DNA of 64,000 bases from CBDHFN01 sp965262605 (lineage in GTDB: Bacteria > Pseudomonadota > Alphaproteobacteria > JASGCL01): positions 620,001-684,000 of the forward strand of contig CBDHFN010000003.1 in assembly GCA_965262605.1 (NCBI GenBank), in the 5' to 3' direction. The notes below the pieces were generated by a model. It was not told where the DNA came from, searched no databases, and saw only the letters and a list, made by a program, of their open reading frames with translations. Below, one piece after another: positions 54,248 to 63,349 of the stretch (positions are counted from its first letter, which is position 1; the number at the start of each line of letters is the position of its first letter). The position numbers were made by a program, and so were the translations under genes.

Positions 54248-55795
54248 ATGAGTAATAATATAAATCGGCGAAATTTTACCAAACAAGCGGTGGCTTGTGC
54301 AAGTGCACTGGCGTTAGGCATGGGCATGAACCGCAAGGCTTCTGCGTTTAATCAAGATATTTTGATACACACGGGCGATGAATTAAAATCATTCCCAATT
54401 GCGCCACCATTAACATATAGTAAAAAAGGTATTACAGCTAATTTAACAATTGACGAAGTTGTGTTTCGCGATTGGGGCGCAAAAATCCCCATGTATGGTT
54501 ATAATAAATTAGCCATGCCCAATCCATTAATTGAATTACATCAATATGGTGAGCATAAAATTTTTATTAAAAATAATTTAAAATCAGACACGACGGTGCA
54601 TTGGCATGGGCTTGATATTGACATTGATTCTGATGGCAACCCGCACACGCCCATTAAACCCGGTGGCAAGAAAAATCATTTTTTAAATATGAAACATGTT
54701 CGTCCCGGCACATATTGGTATCACCCGCACCCGCATGGTGATATTGGCAGGCAAATAAGTTTGGGGCTGGCGGGCGCATTAATTGTTCGCGACAAGGAAT
54801 CGCCTTTGCCGATAAATATTCAAGAAAATATTCTGATTTTCACCGATTTATCCTTAAATACCGAAGATAAATCGGTATTATTAACCGATTCGAAACAAGA
54901 ATTATCATATGGGCGTGAAGGCGACTTGATTTTAGTTAATGGGCAATTAAAACCCAAATTAACCATTGCCCGCAATTCAACCCAGCGATTTCGCCTTATA
55001 AATGCCACGGCTTCACGATTTTTATTATGTAATTTTGATGGCGCACCAATGATTCAAATTGGTTCCGATGGCGGCTATCTGGAGCGTCCAAGGGAAATTA
55101 AGCAAATTTTTCTCACTCCATCGGAACGAATGGATGTTATTGTGCATTTTTCGGGCGATTCGGGGCAAGTATTCTCGCTTCGTCCAGAATTTTATGCCCG
55201 TGGTAAAGCCGCATATTTTAGCCAAAAACCCTTGCCCGATAAATTAATGGATGTTGTTTTAGACGAACGAATCGGTGAATTAGCCAATTTACCCAATGAA
55301 TTTGAAAAAATCGCGGATTTAGGCGAACCCGAACATACGCACCGATTAATTATGGCGGCGAAATATCTTGACCCATCGGACATGGAAGCGATTCATGAAT
55401 ATCATAATACACTGGGTCCCGTTCATAAAAAAATGGCGATGCATGATTCTATTGTGCCAGATATTGCATTCACATTTAATAATAAATTATTTGATATTAA
55501 CCGCATTGATTTGCAATCAAAACTTGGGCGCGTGGAAATGTTTGAAATTGCCAATAACACCGAAATGGATCACCCGTTTCATATTCATGGCGGGCAATTT
55601 CAAGTCATTGAACATGGTTATAATAAAAAAATTACCAAGCCTGAATTTAAGCAATGGAAAGATACAATTAATGTGCGCAGTGGTGAATTGATTCGCCTGA
55701 AAATGAAGCAAAATTACAAGGGCATTAAAATGTTTCATTGCCATATTCTTGACCATGAAGACCATGGCATGATGGGCATGATGAAGGTTTCGTAA
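54248..55795 (+). CDS. Multicopper oxidase, Tat-exported
   Basis: A 515-residue three-domain copper oxidase. The N-terminus has a Tat signal (NRRNFTKQAVACASALALG). All four copper motifs are present: TVHWHGLDID, YWYHPHPHGD, HPFHIHGG and MFHCHILDHEDHGMM. The last gives the type 1 ligands Cys and His with a following Met. The enzyme is complete and probably active in the periplasm, perhaps as a CueO-like cuprous or manganese/phenol oxidase. It is homologous to the partial gene at the left edge. Confidence 0.94.
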   Translation: MSNNINRRNFTKQAVACASALALGMGMNRKASAFNQDILIHTGDELKSFPIAPPLTYSKKGITANLTIDEVVFRDWGAKIPMYGYNKLAMPNPLIELHQYGEHKIFIKNNLKSDTTVHWHGLDIDIDSDGNPHTPIKPGGKKNHFLNMKHVRPGTYWYHPHPHGDIGRQISLGLAGALIVRDKESPLPINIQENILIFTDLSLNTEDKSVLLTDSKQELSYGREGDLILVNGQLKPKLTIARNSTQRFRLINATASRFLLCNFDGAPMIQIGSDGGYLERPREIKQIFLTPSERMDVIVHFSGDSGQVFSLRPEFYARGKAAYFSQKPLPDKLMDVVLDERIGELANLPNEFEKIADLGEPEHTHRLIMAAKYLDPSDMEAIHEYHNTLGPVHKKMAMHDSIVPDIAFTFNNKLFDINRIDLQSKLGRVEMFEIANNTEMDHPFHIHGGQFQVIEHGYNKKITKPEFKQWKDTINVRSGELIRLKMKQNYKGIKMFHCHILDHEDHGMMGMMKVS

Positions 55796-55797
55796 TT

Positions 55798-56736
55798 TTA
55801 AGAATCAAGCAATTTACAAATTTTTTCCACGATAATATCCATTTGCATAAAAGATTTTGGTGCAAAAATCTCCGTCATTTGCAGTGGTTCAAACCATTTT
55901 ACTAAGCCTAAATTTAGGGCATCTTGATGAAAACGCGATAATTTCTTGCTGGTAATATTAATCGGAAATATATAAGTTGGTTTTTGTGTTTGCACGGCTT
56001 CGCTTATCATGCTGATGGAATCGGCACTCGCAACTAAAACATCACAATAAGCCAAAATTGCGCCATAGGGATTTTCGCCAATGCCAAAATACCCATATGC
56101 TCTTGGCATTGAATCTAGGGTATTGCCAAGAATTTTTTTAATAAAATTAGGGGTGCGTCTGGAAGTTGTCACGCAAATACTATAACCCATGCCATGCAAA
56201 ATATTAATGGATTTTTTTAAATTTTGGGCATCGGCTTCGCTATATTTGCCATGATGCGAATCACCACCGATTAAAAAACCAATTCTGGGCGGAATGGATT
56301 TATCAAAAATCGGCGCAAATCTTGCGCTAGCTTGCGCTAATTTTTCGGCACTCCAAGGGCTTAACGAACCAAATATTTCCAATAAATTAGACGCATATTT
56401 GGCGCGATCGTGGCTGGGACGGATAATATAAGCGAATTTATTATTATTAGTCATAAGCCCCGTGCTTAATATATGCACTAATTTTGCGTTTATCTGTTGA
56501 TTAATATGCAGCGCATAACCACCAGTTTTAGAACCCACCGATATTATCAGCGCATATTCATGGGCAAAATACGCCGTTTTGGGATAAAGCCCGAAAAGCC
56601 TTGCTTGCAATGAAAAATTCACAATTTGCGTGTCAAATGTCATGCGCCGCTCAAGGGCGATTGCCTCAGCCAAGGCAATTGCCATTTGTTGATGACCACG
56701 GATATTATCGGTTAAAACAAGGATTCTATCGGACAT
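55798..56736 (-). CDS. ELM1-family (mitochondrial fission protein-like) protein
   Basis: About 312 residues. VLTDNIRGHQQMAIALAEAI, VGSKTGGYAL, the IIRPSHDRAKYASNLLEIFG segment, FLIGGDSHHGKYS, TTSRRTP and DVLVASADSISMISEA are typical of the ELM1 family, which has a glycosyltransferase-like double Rossmann fold. In alphaproteobacteria the family is widespread and its substrate unknown; the name comes from a plant mitochondrial protein. The start is ambiguous (ATG 56751, 56742 or 56736). It overlaps the dehydrogenase gene. Confidence 0.88.
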   Translation of the reverse strand: MSDRILVLTDNIRGHQQMAIALAEAIALERRMTFDTQIVNFSLQARLFGLYPKTAYFAHEYALIISVGSKTGGYALHINQQINAKLVHILSTGLMTNNNKFAYIIRPSHDRAKYASNLLEIFGSLSPWSAEKLAQASARFAPIFDKSIPPRIGFLIGGDSHHGKYSEADAQNLKKSINILHGMGYSICVTTSRRTPNFIKKILGNTLDSMPRAYGYFGIGENPYGAILAYCDVLVASADSISMISEAVQTQKPTYIFPINITSKKLSRFHQDALNLGLVKWFEPLQMTEIFAPKSFMQMDIIVEKICKLLDS

Positions 56737-57889
56737 TACCATAATAAGCATTTTGAACTAATTGTTCAAAATCTTTGACCGACATGGGTTTAGGGTTCGC
56801 CGATGCCGTGGGGTCGCGGTGCGCATGTTCAGCAATTACGCCAAAATCTTTTTCCAATACATTTAAATCTTTAAGCGTATGGGGGATACCTAAATCTTGC
56901 CTGATTTGCAATAACCAATCAATCACGCCATCAATGGATATTTTGGGTAAATTTAAGGCGCGGGCGATTCGTTCGCCCTTTTCAATTAAAACCGAACGAT
57001 TCCACGCAAAAACATATGGCAACATCACGCCATTGGTTAAACCATGGTGCGCATCATAAAATGAACCGACTGGATGCGATACGCTATGCACCGCGCCTAA
57101 GCCTTTTTGGAATGCGGTTGCGCCCATGGCGGCAACGGCTAACATACGGCTTCGGGCAATTAAATTTGTGCCATCATGGGCGGCTTGCGGTAAATATTCT
57201 TTCGCTAAAACTAATCCTTCAAGGGCAATGCCGTCCGCCATCGGATGATAACCATGGGTCGCAAATGCTTCAATACAATGGGCAATCGCATCAAAACCCG
57301 TTGCCACTGTCAAAAATTTAGGCAAGCCCACCGATAATTCTGGATCGTGAATTGCCACGCTTGGCATCATTTTAGGGTGAAAAATAATCTTTTTTTCATG
57401 GGTGGTTTCGTTAATAATAACCGAAGCGCGCCCCACATCGGAACCCGTTCCCGCCGTAGTCGGCACGGCAATATTCGGCGCAATGCCCGCAACATCGGCG
57501 CGGGTATACCAATCGCCAATATCTTCAAAATCCCACATGGGACGGGTTTGTCCATTCATAAAAGCAATAGTTTTACCCACATCAAGCGAAGAACCACCAC
57601 CAACGGCGATGACGCTGTCGTGTTTGCTATCGCGAAATAATTTTAAGCCCGTTGCCACGATGGTTTCGGTCGGATTGCCCTTAACTCCCCCGAAAAAACC
57701 CAACGATAATTTTGATTCCGCAAATTGGCTTTTTATTTGATTAATTAATGGTGAATTGGCTAAACCCACATCGGTTACCAGCATGGGATTATGAAAGCCA
57801 AAATCTTTACATAATTGGGGCAATTCACGAACGCGCCCGGGACCTGATATTATTTTTGTTGGATAATTCCAATTTCCGACATTTTGCAT
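56726..57889 (-). CDS. Iron-containing alcohol dehydrogenase
   Basis: A 387-residue group III (Fe-dependent) alcohol dehydrogenase. The NAD-binding GGGSSLDVGKTIAF and AVPTTAGTGSDVGRASVI motifs are clear, and the metal ligands are in FDAIAHCIEAFATHGYHP and SVSHPVGSFYDAHHGLTNG. The substrate is uncertain; homologues oxidise simple alcohols, hydroxybutyrate or lactaldehyde. Co-directional with the ELM1-like gene and overlapping it. Confidence 0.92.
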   Translation of the reverse strand: MQNVGNWNYPTKIISGPGRVRELPQLCKDFGFHNPMLVTDVGLANSPLINQIKSQFAESKLSLGFFGGVKGNPTETIVATGLKLFRDSKHDSVIAVGGGSSLDVGKTIAFMNGQTRPMWDFEDIGDWYTRADVAGIAPNIAVPTTAGTGSDVGRASVIINETTHEKKIIFHPKMMPSVAIHDPELSVGLPKFLTVATGFDAIAHCIEAFATHGYHPMADGIALEGLVLAKEYLPQAAHDGTNLIARSRMLAVAAMGATAFQKGLGAVHSVSHPVGSFYDAHHGLTNGVMLPYVFAWNRSVLIEKGERIARALNLPKISIDGVIDWLLQIRQDLGIPHTLKDLNVLEKDFGVIAEHAHRDPTASANPKPMSVKDFEQLVQNAYYGNVR

Positions 57890-57962
57890 GATTCCTCCTT
57901 AATTTATATCATCAATATATAAGCATAATATAGAAATTTATTCGCATCGTCAAATTATAAAT

Positions 57963-57992
57963 AAAAACCCCTAAAATAATTTAGGGGTTTTT
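57963..57992 (-). terminator. Intrinsic terminator after tsf
   Basis: AAAAACCCCTAAA and TTTAGGGGTTTTT form a perfect 13-base stem with a 4-base loop, 18 bases past the tsf stop on the minus strand. It also works in the other direction. Confidence 0.9.
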
Positions 57993-58010
57993 AAATAAAT
58001 TGCTGGGTGA

Positions 58011-59078
58011 TTATGCTTTTGCCATTTGCGCCACTTCGGCGGCAAAATCATCTTCTTTTTTCTCAATGCCTTCGCCTAAGCGATAAGCCACAAAGCCTGT
58101 TAATTCAACCGATACGCCAAATTTCTTTGCCGCTGCCGCAATAACATCACGAATTTTTGTTTCGCCATCAATCACAAAAACTTGTTCCAATAATACAACT
58201 TCTTCGTAATATTTGCGAATCCGTCCTTCAATTGTTTTTTGCAAGATTTCTTGTTTTTTTGCCGAATCAAGCGGTTTTTTATTGGGGTTAACTTTTTCGC
58301 GGGCTTTCAAAACTTCCATGGCTTCCACGGGATCGCCGCCAGCTTTTTTCAAAGCCTCTTCGCAATCTTGCCGACCAGCCCCAGAATCTTCTTGCAATTG
58401 CATTAAAACACCAGCCTTTTGGGCGGTAATTTCGCGTTCGCGTGCCAATGAAGCTTCGTCCACATCATCAATCACTAAAAATTGCGGGTTAGCCGCCGCA
58501 ATATGCATCGCGATTTTTTTGCCTAAGTCTTGTAAATCCGCAACTGGTGCCGAAGATTCAAGCGCAACCAGCACGCCAATTTTCCCTAACACGCCAATTT
58601 TTACCGCGCTGTGAATATAGCTTGCGACTACGCCTTGCTTAACGGCTAGGCATTTGGCGCGCCGTAAATTCATATTTTCACCAATTGTCGCGATTAAATG
58701 CGTTAATTGTTCTTGCACCGAACGACCCTCGCCATAGGGGGCGTTGACTAATTTTGCCACATCATCACCATGAATAAGCGCGATTTTTGCAATATTTTCG
58801 GTGGTTGCTTGAAAAAATTCGTTGCGTCCAACAAAGTCAGTTTCGGCGTTTACTTCCACAACAACGGCTTTATTGCCTGAATTAGCCACGGCAATTAAGC
58901 CTTCGGCAGCAACACGGGTGGCTTTTTTTGCCGCTGCCCCTAAACCTTTGGCGCGCAACCAATCAAGGGCTGCTTCCATATTGCCATTAGTTTCGGTTAA
59001 AGCTTTTTTGCAATCCATCATGCCCGCACCCGAAGTTTCGCGCAAGTCTTTTACTAAGCTAGCTGTTATTTCACTCAT
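58011..59078 (-). CDS. tsf: Elongation factor Ts with an internal duplicated UBA-like motif
   Basis: Nucleotide-exchange factor for EF-Tu. N-terminal UBA domain (LRETSGAGMMDCKKAL, residues 12-27), the EF-Tu-contacting NAETDFVGRNEFF, and the C-terminal core (EGRIRKYYEEVVLLEQVFV) are all present. The protein is 355 residues instead of about 280-310. The extra part (about 224-262; bases 58293-58409) reads LQEDSGAGRQDCEEALKKAG, a second copy of the UBA-like motif, placed inside the core. It shares one base with rpsB (TAATG), the standard rpsB-tsf operon. Confidence 0.95.
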   Translation of the reverse strand: MSEITASLVKDLRETSGAGMMDCKKALTETNGNMEAALDWLRAKGLGAAAKKATRVAAEGLIAVANSGNKAVVVEVNAETDFVGRNEFFQATTENIAKIALIHGDDVAKLVNAPYGEGRSVQEQLTHLIATIGENMNLRRAKCLAVKQGVVASYIHSAVKIGVLGKIGVLVALESSAPVADLQDLGKKIAMHIAAANPQFLVIDDVDEASLAREREITAQKAGVLMQLQEDSGAGRQDCEEALKKAGGDPVEAMEVLKAREKVNPNKKPLDSAKKQEILQKTIEGRIRKYYEEVVLLEQVFVIDGETKIRDVIAAAAKKFGVSVELTGFVAYRLGEGIEKKEDDFAAEVAQMAKA

Positions 59079-59848
59079 TATGCCTCCGTTGTTTGTGTTG
59101 CTGTTTCTGCTTCCATTGCAGGAGCTTCGCTTGCGCCCAAATCAACGCCCGCCATTGCCATTGATTTTTCCAAACCAACCAAAATTGCCGATGCAAAAGA
59201 TTCAAAATATAATTTAATCGCGCGCACCGCATCATCATTGCCCGGCACGGCATATGTTATGCCATCAGGGTTTGAATTAGAATCTAAAATCGCCACCACG
59301 GGAATTTTTAAATTTTGCGCTTCTTGAATCGCGATGGATTCTTTGATAGTATCCAAAACGACAATTAAATCAGGCAACCCAGCCATATCACGAATTCCGC
59401 CCAAAGTGGCTTGTAATTTCGCCCGTTCGCGGGTTAAGTTTAATTTTTCTTTTTTCGTATAGCCTAAGCCTTCGCCTGCTAAAATTTCGTCTAAAGCTTT
59501 AAGGCGTTTAATGGAATTTGTAATGGTTTTCCAATTGGTAAGCATACCACCCAACCAACGATGATTAACAAAATATTGTCCCGCCGATTTAGCAGTTTCA
59601 GCAATAATTTCTTGGGCTTGATGTTTCGTGCCAACGAATAAAATTCTGCCACCACCCGCGGCAACATCATGCAACACTTTCATCGCTTGATTCATCATGG
59701 GCACAGATTTATCCAAATCAATAATATGCACGCCATTGCGTTCGCCAAAAATATATTTTTGCATTTTGGGATTCCAGCGGCGCGCTGTATGCCCAAAATG
59801 GCATCCTGATTCAAACATGTCTTGAACTGTAATTAATGGTATATCCAT
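59078..59848 (-). CDS. rpsB: 30S ribosomal protein uS2
   Basis: A 256-residue small-subunit protein. MFESGCHFGHTARRWNPKM, YIFGERNGVHIIDLDKSV, RWLGGMLTNWKTI, DLIVVLDTIKE and IPVVAILDSNSNPDGITYAV are diagnostic. It has a short acidic/Ala-rich C-terminal tail. AAGGAG lies 7 bases before the ATG. First gene of rpsB-tsf. Confidence 0.98.
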   Translation of the reverse strand: MDIPLITVQDMFESGCHFGHTARRWNPKMQKYIFGERNGVHIIDLDKSVPMMNQAMKVLHDVAAGGGRILFVGTKHQAQEIIAETAKSAGQYFVNHRWLGGMLTNWKTITNSIKRLKALDEILAGEGLGYTKKEKLNLTRERAKLQATLGGIRDMAGLPDLIVVLDTIKESIAIQEAQNLKIPVVAILDSNSNPDGITYAVPGNDDAVRAIKLYFESFASAILVGLEKSMAMAGVDLGASEAPAMEAETATQTTEA

Positions 59849-59980
59849 AATATAACTCCTTAATAGATTTTCCGGTTAATTTGCGTTATGTTTCGGTATT
59901 TGAGCCAACGATTGCCAATTGCATGGACCGGATTCGTTTATCCCTCAACATAACAGATTTATTGCTGATTTCTAAATTAT

Positions 59981-60069
59981 TTTTTATTTGCCTTAATCGG
60001 TTAAAAACATACTCAAAATGCTCATTTACTCTATGTAAACTGCGCTTTTTCGTATATTTTTGCCCTCTA
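59981..60069. repeat. 89-bp direct repeat, copy 1
   Basis: Matches 60218-60306 at 78 of 89 positions without gaps. Includes TCAAAATGCTCA and GCGCTTTTTCGTAT. Lies between rpsB and tRNA-fMet. Confidence 0.85.
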
Positions 60070-60112
60070 ATCCTTCTAAAAAATTAATTTTGAAATTCGC
60101 ACTTTAATTTAT

Positions 60113-60189
<77 letters not shown>

Positions 60190-60198
60190 TCAATAACT

Positions 60199-60384
60199 AA
60201 AGTTTGTTGCATTAAGCTTTTTATTTGCACTAATCGGTTAAAAACCCCCTCAAAATGCTCAAATACTCCATGTATTCTGCGCTTTTTCGTATGTTTTTGC
60301 CCTCTATTGCTTTAACCCGAAGCAAATTGCGACTGCAATTTGTGTAGAGAGGCGAAGCCAATAATTCTTAATGCAACAAACTTT
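60199..60384. mobile_element. 186-bp MITE-like element with perfect 18-bp terminal inverted repeats
   Basis: AAAGTTTGTTGCATTAAG (60199-60216) and its exact reverse complement (60367-60384) bound a non-coding body. The body's left half is copy 2 of the 89-bp repeat found on the other side of tRNA-fMet. It is too short to encode a transposase. No unambiguous target duplication is visible. Confidence 0.65.
60218..60306. repeat. 89-bp direct repeat, copy 2
   Basis: Second copy of the 59981-60069 repeat, located inside the MITE-like element directly after its left terminal repeat. Confidence 0.85.
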
Positions 60385-60444
60385 GACATCTTATTAGCAA
60401 AGAAATTATTGCAATGCAAGAAAAATCTTTAATTATTTTTTTGC

Positions 60445-60472
60445 TTGCAAAATCCTTGAATCACGATATTAT
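60445..60472 (+). promoter_or_regulatory. Promoter candidate for fba-speB
   Basis: TTGCAA (60445-60450), 16-base spacer, TATTAT (60467-60472), 29 bases before the fba start; AAGGAG follows as ribosome-binding site. Confidence 0.55.
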
Positions 60473-60501
60473 TTTTATTAAAGCTTAAAGGAGAAATCAT
60501 C

Positions 60502-61569
60502 ATGCCTGCAATATCACTTCGTCAATTACTTGACCATGCCGCCGAATATCAATACGGCGTGCCAGCCTTTAATATTAATAATATGGAACAGCTTATTGCG
60601 ATTATGCGCGCGGCGGAAAAATGCGATTCACCAGTCATTTTGCAAGCAAGCCGCGGCGCAAGGTCATATGCGGGTGATATGATGATTCGCAAAATGATTG
60701 AAGCCGCGGAATTTATCTGGCCCCAAATTCCAATTTGCGTGCATCAAGACCATGGCAATTCGCCCGCAACTTGCTTATCGGCAATGCAATATGGCTATCA
60801 ATCCGTGATGATGGACGGATCGTTAAAAGAAGACGCAAAAACCCCCGCTGATTATGAATATAATGTCGCGGTGACGGCGAAAGTTTGCGAATTTGCCCAT
60901 GCTTTGGGCGTATCGGTTGAAGGTGAATTAGGTTGCCTTGGTTCTTTGGAAACGGGCGCGGGCGAAAAAGAAGATGGCCACGGCTTTGAAGGCACATTAT
61001 CGCATGAAATGTTGCTTACCGACCCTGAACAAGCCGTTGATTTTGTCAAAAAAACCCAAGTTGACGCCTTGGCAATTGCCATGGGCACATCACATGGCGC
61101 GTATAAATTTTCGCGCAAACCCGATGGTAATATTTTGGCGATGCACATTGTTAAGGCAATTCACGCTAAATTACCTAATACGCATTTAGTGATGCACGGC
61201 TCGTCTTCGGTGCCCCAAGATTTGCAAGATATTATTAACCAATATGGCGGTGAAATGCCCCAAACTTACGGCGTGCCCGTTGAAGAAATTCAAGTTGGCA
61301 TTAAAAATGGTGTGCGCAAAATTAATATTGACACGGATTGCCGTATGGCAATTATCGGACAATATCGTAAGGTTGCCATGGAAAAAAAGGGCGAAATTGA
61401 TCCAAGAAATTTCAATAAACCAGCGATGGACGCCATGACAAAAATTTGCGCCGAGCGAATGCAGCAATTTGGCACGGCGGGCAATGCGGGCAAAATCAAA
61501 ATTATTCCTTTGGCGCAAATGGCAAAAAAATATGCTGATGGTTCTTTAAACCCCAAATTTGCGAGTTAA
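60502..61569 (+). CDS. fba: Fructose-bisphosphate aldolase, class II
   Basis: A 355-residue zinc-dependent aldolase interconverting fructose 1,6-bisphosphate and triose phosphates. VPAFNINNMEQLIAIMRAA, the ligands in CVHQDHGNSPATC, SVMMDGSL, EGELGCLGSLETG, the MGTSHGAYK segment and VMHGSSSVP are typical of the longer class II/Calvin-cycle-type aldolases. The stop is 2 bases before speB, so the two are probably one transcript. Confidence 0.97.
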   Translation: MPAISLRQLLDHAAEYQYGVPAFNINNMEQLIAIMRAAEKCDSPVILQASRGARSYAGDMMIRKMIEAAEFIWPQIPICVHQDHGNSPATCLSAMQYGYQSVMMDGSLKEDAKTPADYEYNVAVTAKVCEFAHALGVSVEGELGCLGSLETGAGEKEDGHGFEGTLSHEMLLTDPEQAVDFVKKTQVDALAIAMGTSHGAYKFSRKPDGNILAMHIVKAIHAKLPNTHLVMHGSSSVPQDLQDIINQYGGEMPQTYGVPVEEIQVGIKNGVRKINIDTDCRMAIIGQYRKVAMEKKGEIDPRNFNKPAMDAMTKICAERMQQFGTAGNAGKIKIIPLAQMAKKYADGSLNPKFAS

Positions 61570-61571
61570 CG

Positions 61572-62567
61572 ATGGTGTTAAATATTGATAAATTCCCAAG
61601 AAAATCCCTAAATCCCGTGGGCGATCAAGCTTTTCGTGCCACGCAAAATAAGGGGCGCAATTATGAACGAACTTACAGCGGGGCATTAAGCTTTATGCGC
61701 CGCAGATATAGCCGTGAATTAGCCGATGTTGATGTCGCCATTACGGGCATTCCGTTTGACTTGGCAACCACTGGGCGTTCGGGCGCAAGATTCGGTCCAA
61801 GAGCTATCAGGGCGGCTTCAGTGGGTTTAGCCGAGCTTGACGCGCATTATTTCCAAATTGATCCTTTTGCGCATTTAAGCGTGGTTGATTATGGCGATTG
61901 CGATATTGATCATGAACGACCTTTGCAAATTCCCCAAGATATAAGCGAGCATTTGCGCCAAATTATCAAAAGCGGCGTGATTCCCATCAGCATGGGCGGC
62001 GATCATTTTGTTTCATATCCGATTTTACAAGCTTTATCCGAATTTCATGGCAAGGGCATTTCTTTAATCCATTTTGATGCCCATCCAGATACTTGGGTGC
62101 CAGACGATGACGCAATTCTGAACCATGGCACGATGTTTTATCACGCCATCAAAGACGGCATTGTTAATCCCGAAAAATCCATTCAAATTGGTATAAGAAC
62201 GCTGGTGCATGATAATATGGGCGTGAAAATAATCACCGCCGATGATGCTTATCATTTAGGGGTTGATGCCATTATTCATCAAATCAAGCAACGGGTTGCG
62301 GATAATAAATGCTATATCACGGTGGATATTGATTGCCTTGACCCAGCTTTTGCGCCCGGCACGGGCACACCAGTGGCGGGGGGACTAACTTCGCGCGAAT
62401 TATTAATGATTATCCGTGGGCTAACTAATATGAATATCATTGGCATGGATTGCGTGGAAGTCGCCCCGTCATATGATATATCGGAAATTACCGCCATCGC
62501 CGCCGCGCATGTTATGCACGATGTTTTATGTTTATTGGCATTAAGAAAAATTGCGAATACATCATAA
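61572..62567 (+). CDS. speB: Agmatinase/ureohydrolase family protein
   Basis: A 331-residue binuclear manganese enzyme of the arginase family. GARFGPRAIRAASVGL, SMGGDHFVSYPIL, IHFDAHPDTW and DIDCLDPAFAPGTGTPVAGG contain the metal ligands (His, and Asp-x-His-x-Asp, Asp-x-Asp). By length and the GLTSRELLMIIRGL segment it fits agmatinase (agmatine to putrescine and urea), but guanidinobutyrase or related activities are possible. Co-transcribed with fba. Confidence 0.88.
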   Translation: MVLNIDKFPRKSLNPVGDQAFRATQNKGRNYERTYSGALSFMRRRYSRELADVDVAITGIPFDLATTGRSGARFGPRAIRAASVGLAELDAHYFQIDPFAHLSVVDYGDCDIDHERPLQIPQDISEHLRQIIKSGVIPISMGGDHFVSYPILQALSEFHGKGISLIHFDAHPDTWVPDDDAILNHGTMFYHAIKDGIVNPEKSIQIGIRTLVHDNMGVKIITADDAYHLGVDAIIHQIKQRVADNKCYITVDIDCLDPAFAPGTGTPVAGGLTSRELLMIIRGLTNMNIIGMDCVEVAPSYDISEITAIAAAHVMHDVLCLLALRKIANTS

Positions 62568-62614
62568 AAGGGGTTTAAGGGGTATAGTTAATAACAATGA
62601 AATTGGGGGGTATA

Positions 62615-63349
62615 ATGAGAAAAAATCATAATTTATTGCGCGAAGAACGGCGATTTTTGGCGGGTGCTTTGCGAAGTGCCGCAATTTTTGGGTTGCACGA
62701 ATCCATCGCCAATCATTTTTCACTAAGGGTTAGCGAGGAGGAGGTTTTAATTAACCCCCCGCGGTATTTTCCGCTGATTCAAGCATCAGAATTGCTGCAT
62801 ATAAATGTGCATGACATGGACACGCCCAAAAAACACCCGATTGATCCCACGGCTTGGTCGTTGCATGGCGCAATTCACCGCGAATGCCCCCATGTTGGCG
62901 CCGCTTTTCATGTGCATTCTATGCACGCCACCGTGCTTGCCTGCCTTGAAAATCCGCGATTACCCGCGATTGATCAAAATTCGGCGATGTTTTTTGAACG
63001 GGTGATTATTGACGAAGAATATGGGGGCTTAGCCTTTGCTGATGAGGGGCAGAAAGTTGCCAATATTTTAAAATCTAACCCCAAAGCCAAGGTGTTAATC
63101 ATGGCAAATCATGGTATTATGGTGGTCGGTAAAACTGCGGCGCAGGCTTTAACCTATTTATATTATTTTGAACGCTCCGCCGAGACGCTGATTCGCGCTT
63201 ATCAAAGCGGGCAAAAATTGCGTTTCTTATCCGATGATATTGCCCGCCAAGTTGCGATTGACACGGAAAATTACGGGCAATTTGATACTATATTCATGCA
63301 AAATATGTTAGAATATTTAGACAAAAATCAACCAGATTATCAAAATTAA
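62615..63349 (+). CDS. Class II aldolase/adducin-domain protein
   Basis: A 244-residue zinc-dependent aldolase-fold protein. RSAAIFGLHESIANHFSLRV, the zinc ligands in GAAFHVHSMHATVLAC, YGGLAFADEGQKVA and VLIMANHGIMVVGKTAAQAL are conserved. This is the adducin-like subgroup (no L-fuculose-phosphate signature), often annotated hypothetical. Start ATG 62615 follows GGGGGG by 4 bases; an ATG at 62597 is less likely. Its stop shares a base with the next gene. Confidence 0.88.
   Translation: MRKNHNLLREERRFLAGALRSAAIFGLHESIANHFSLRVSEEEVLINPPRYFPLIQASELLHINVHDMDTPKKHPIDPTAWSLHGAIHRECPHVGAAFHVHSMHATVLACLENPRLPAIDQNSAMFFERVIIDEEYGGLAFADEGQKVANILKSNPKAKVLIMANHGIMVVGKTAAQALTYLYYFERSAETLIRAYQSGQKLRFLSDDIARQVAIDTENYGQFDTIFMQNMLEYLDKNQPDYQN

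Larger units (their letters stand above)
60190..60501. other. Interval between tRNA-fMet and fba
   Basis: Filled by the short inverted-repeat element (60199-60384) and then the fba promoter region. No gene seen. Confidence 0.7.

Noticed and set aside
60087..60110. Solo insertion-sequence end near tRNA-fMet
   Set aside because: AATTTTGAAATTCGC matches the candidate IS end at 677-691 over 15 AT-rich bases only; too short to separate from chance.
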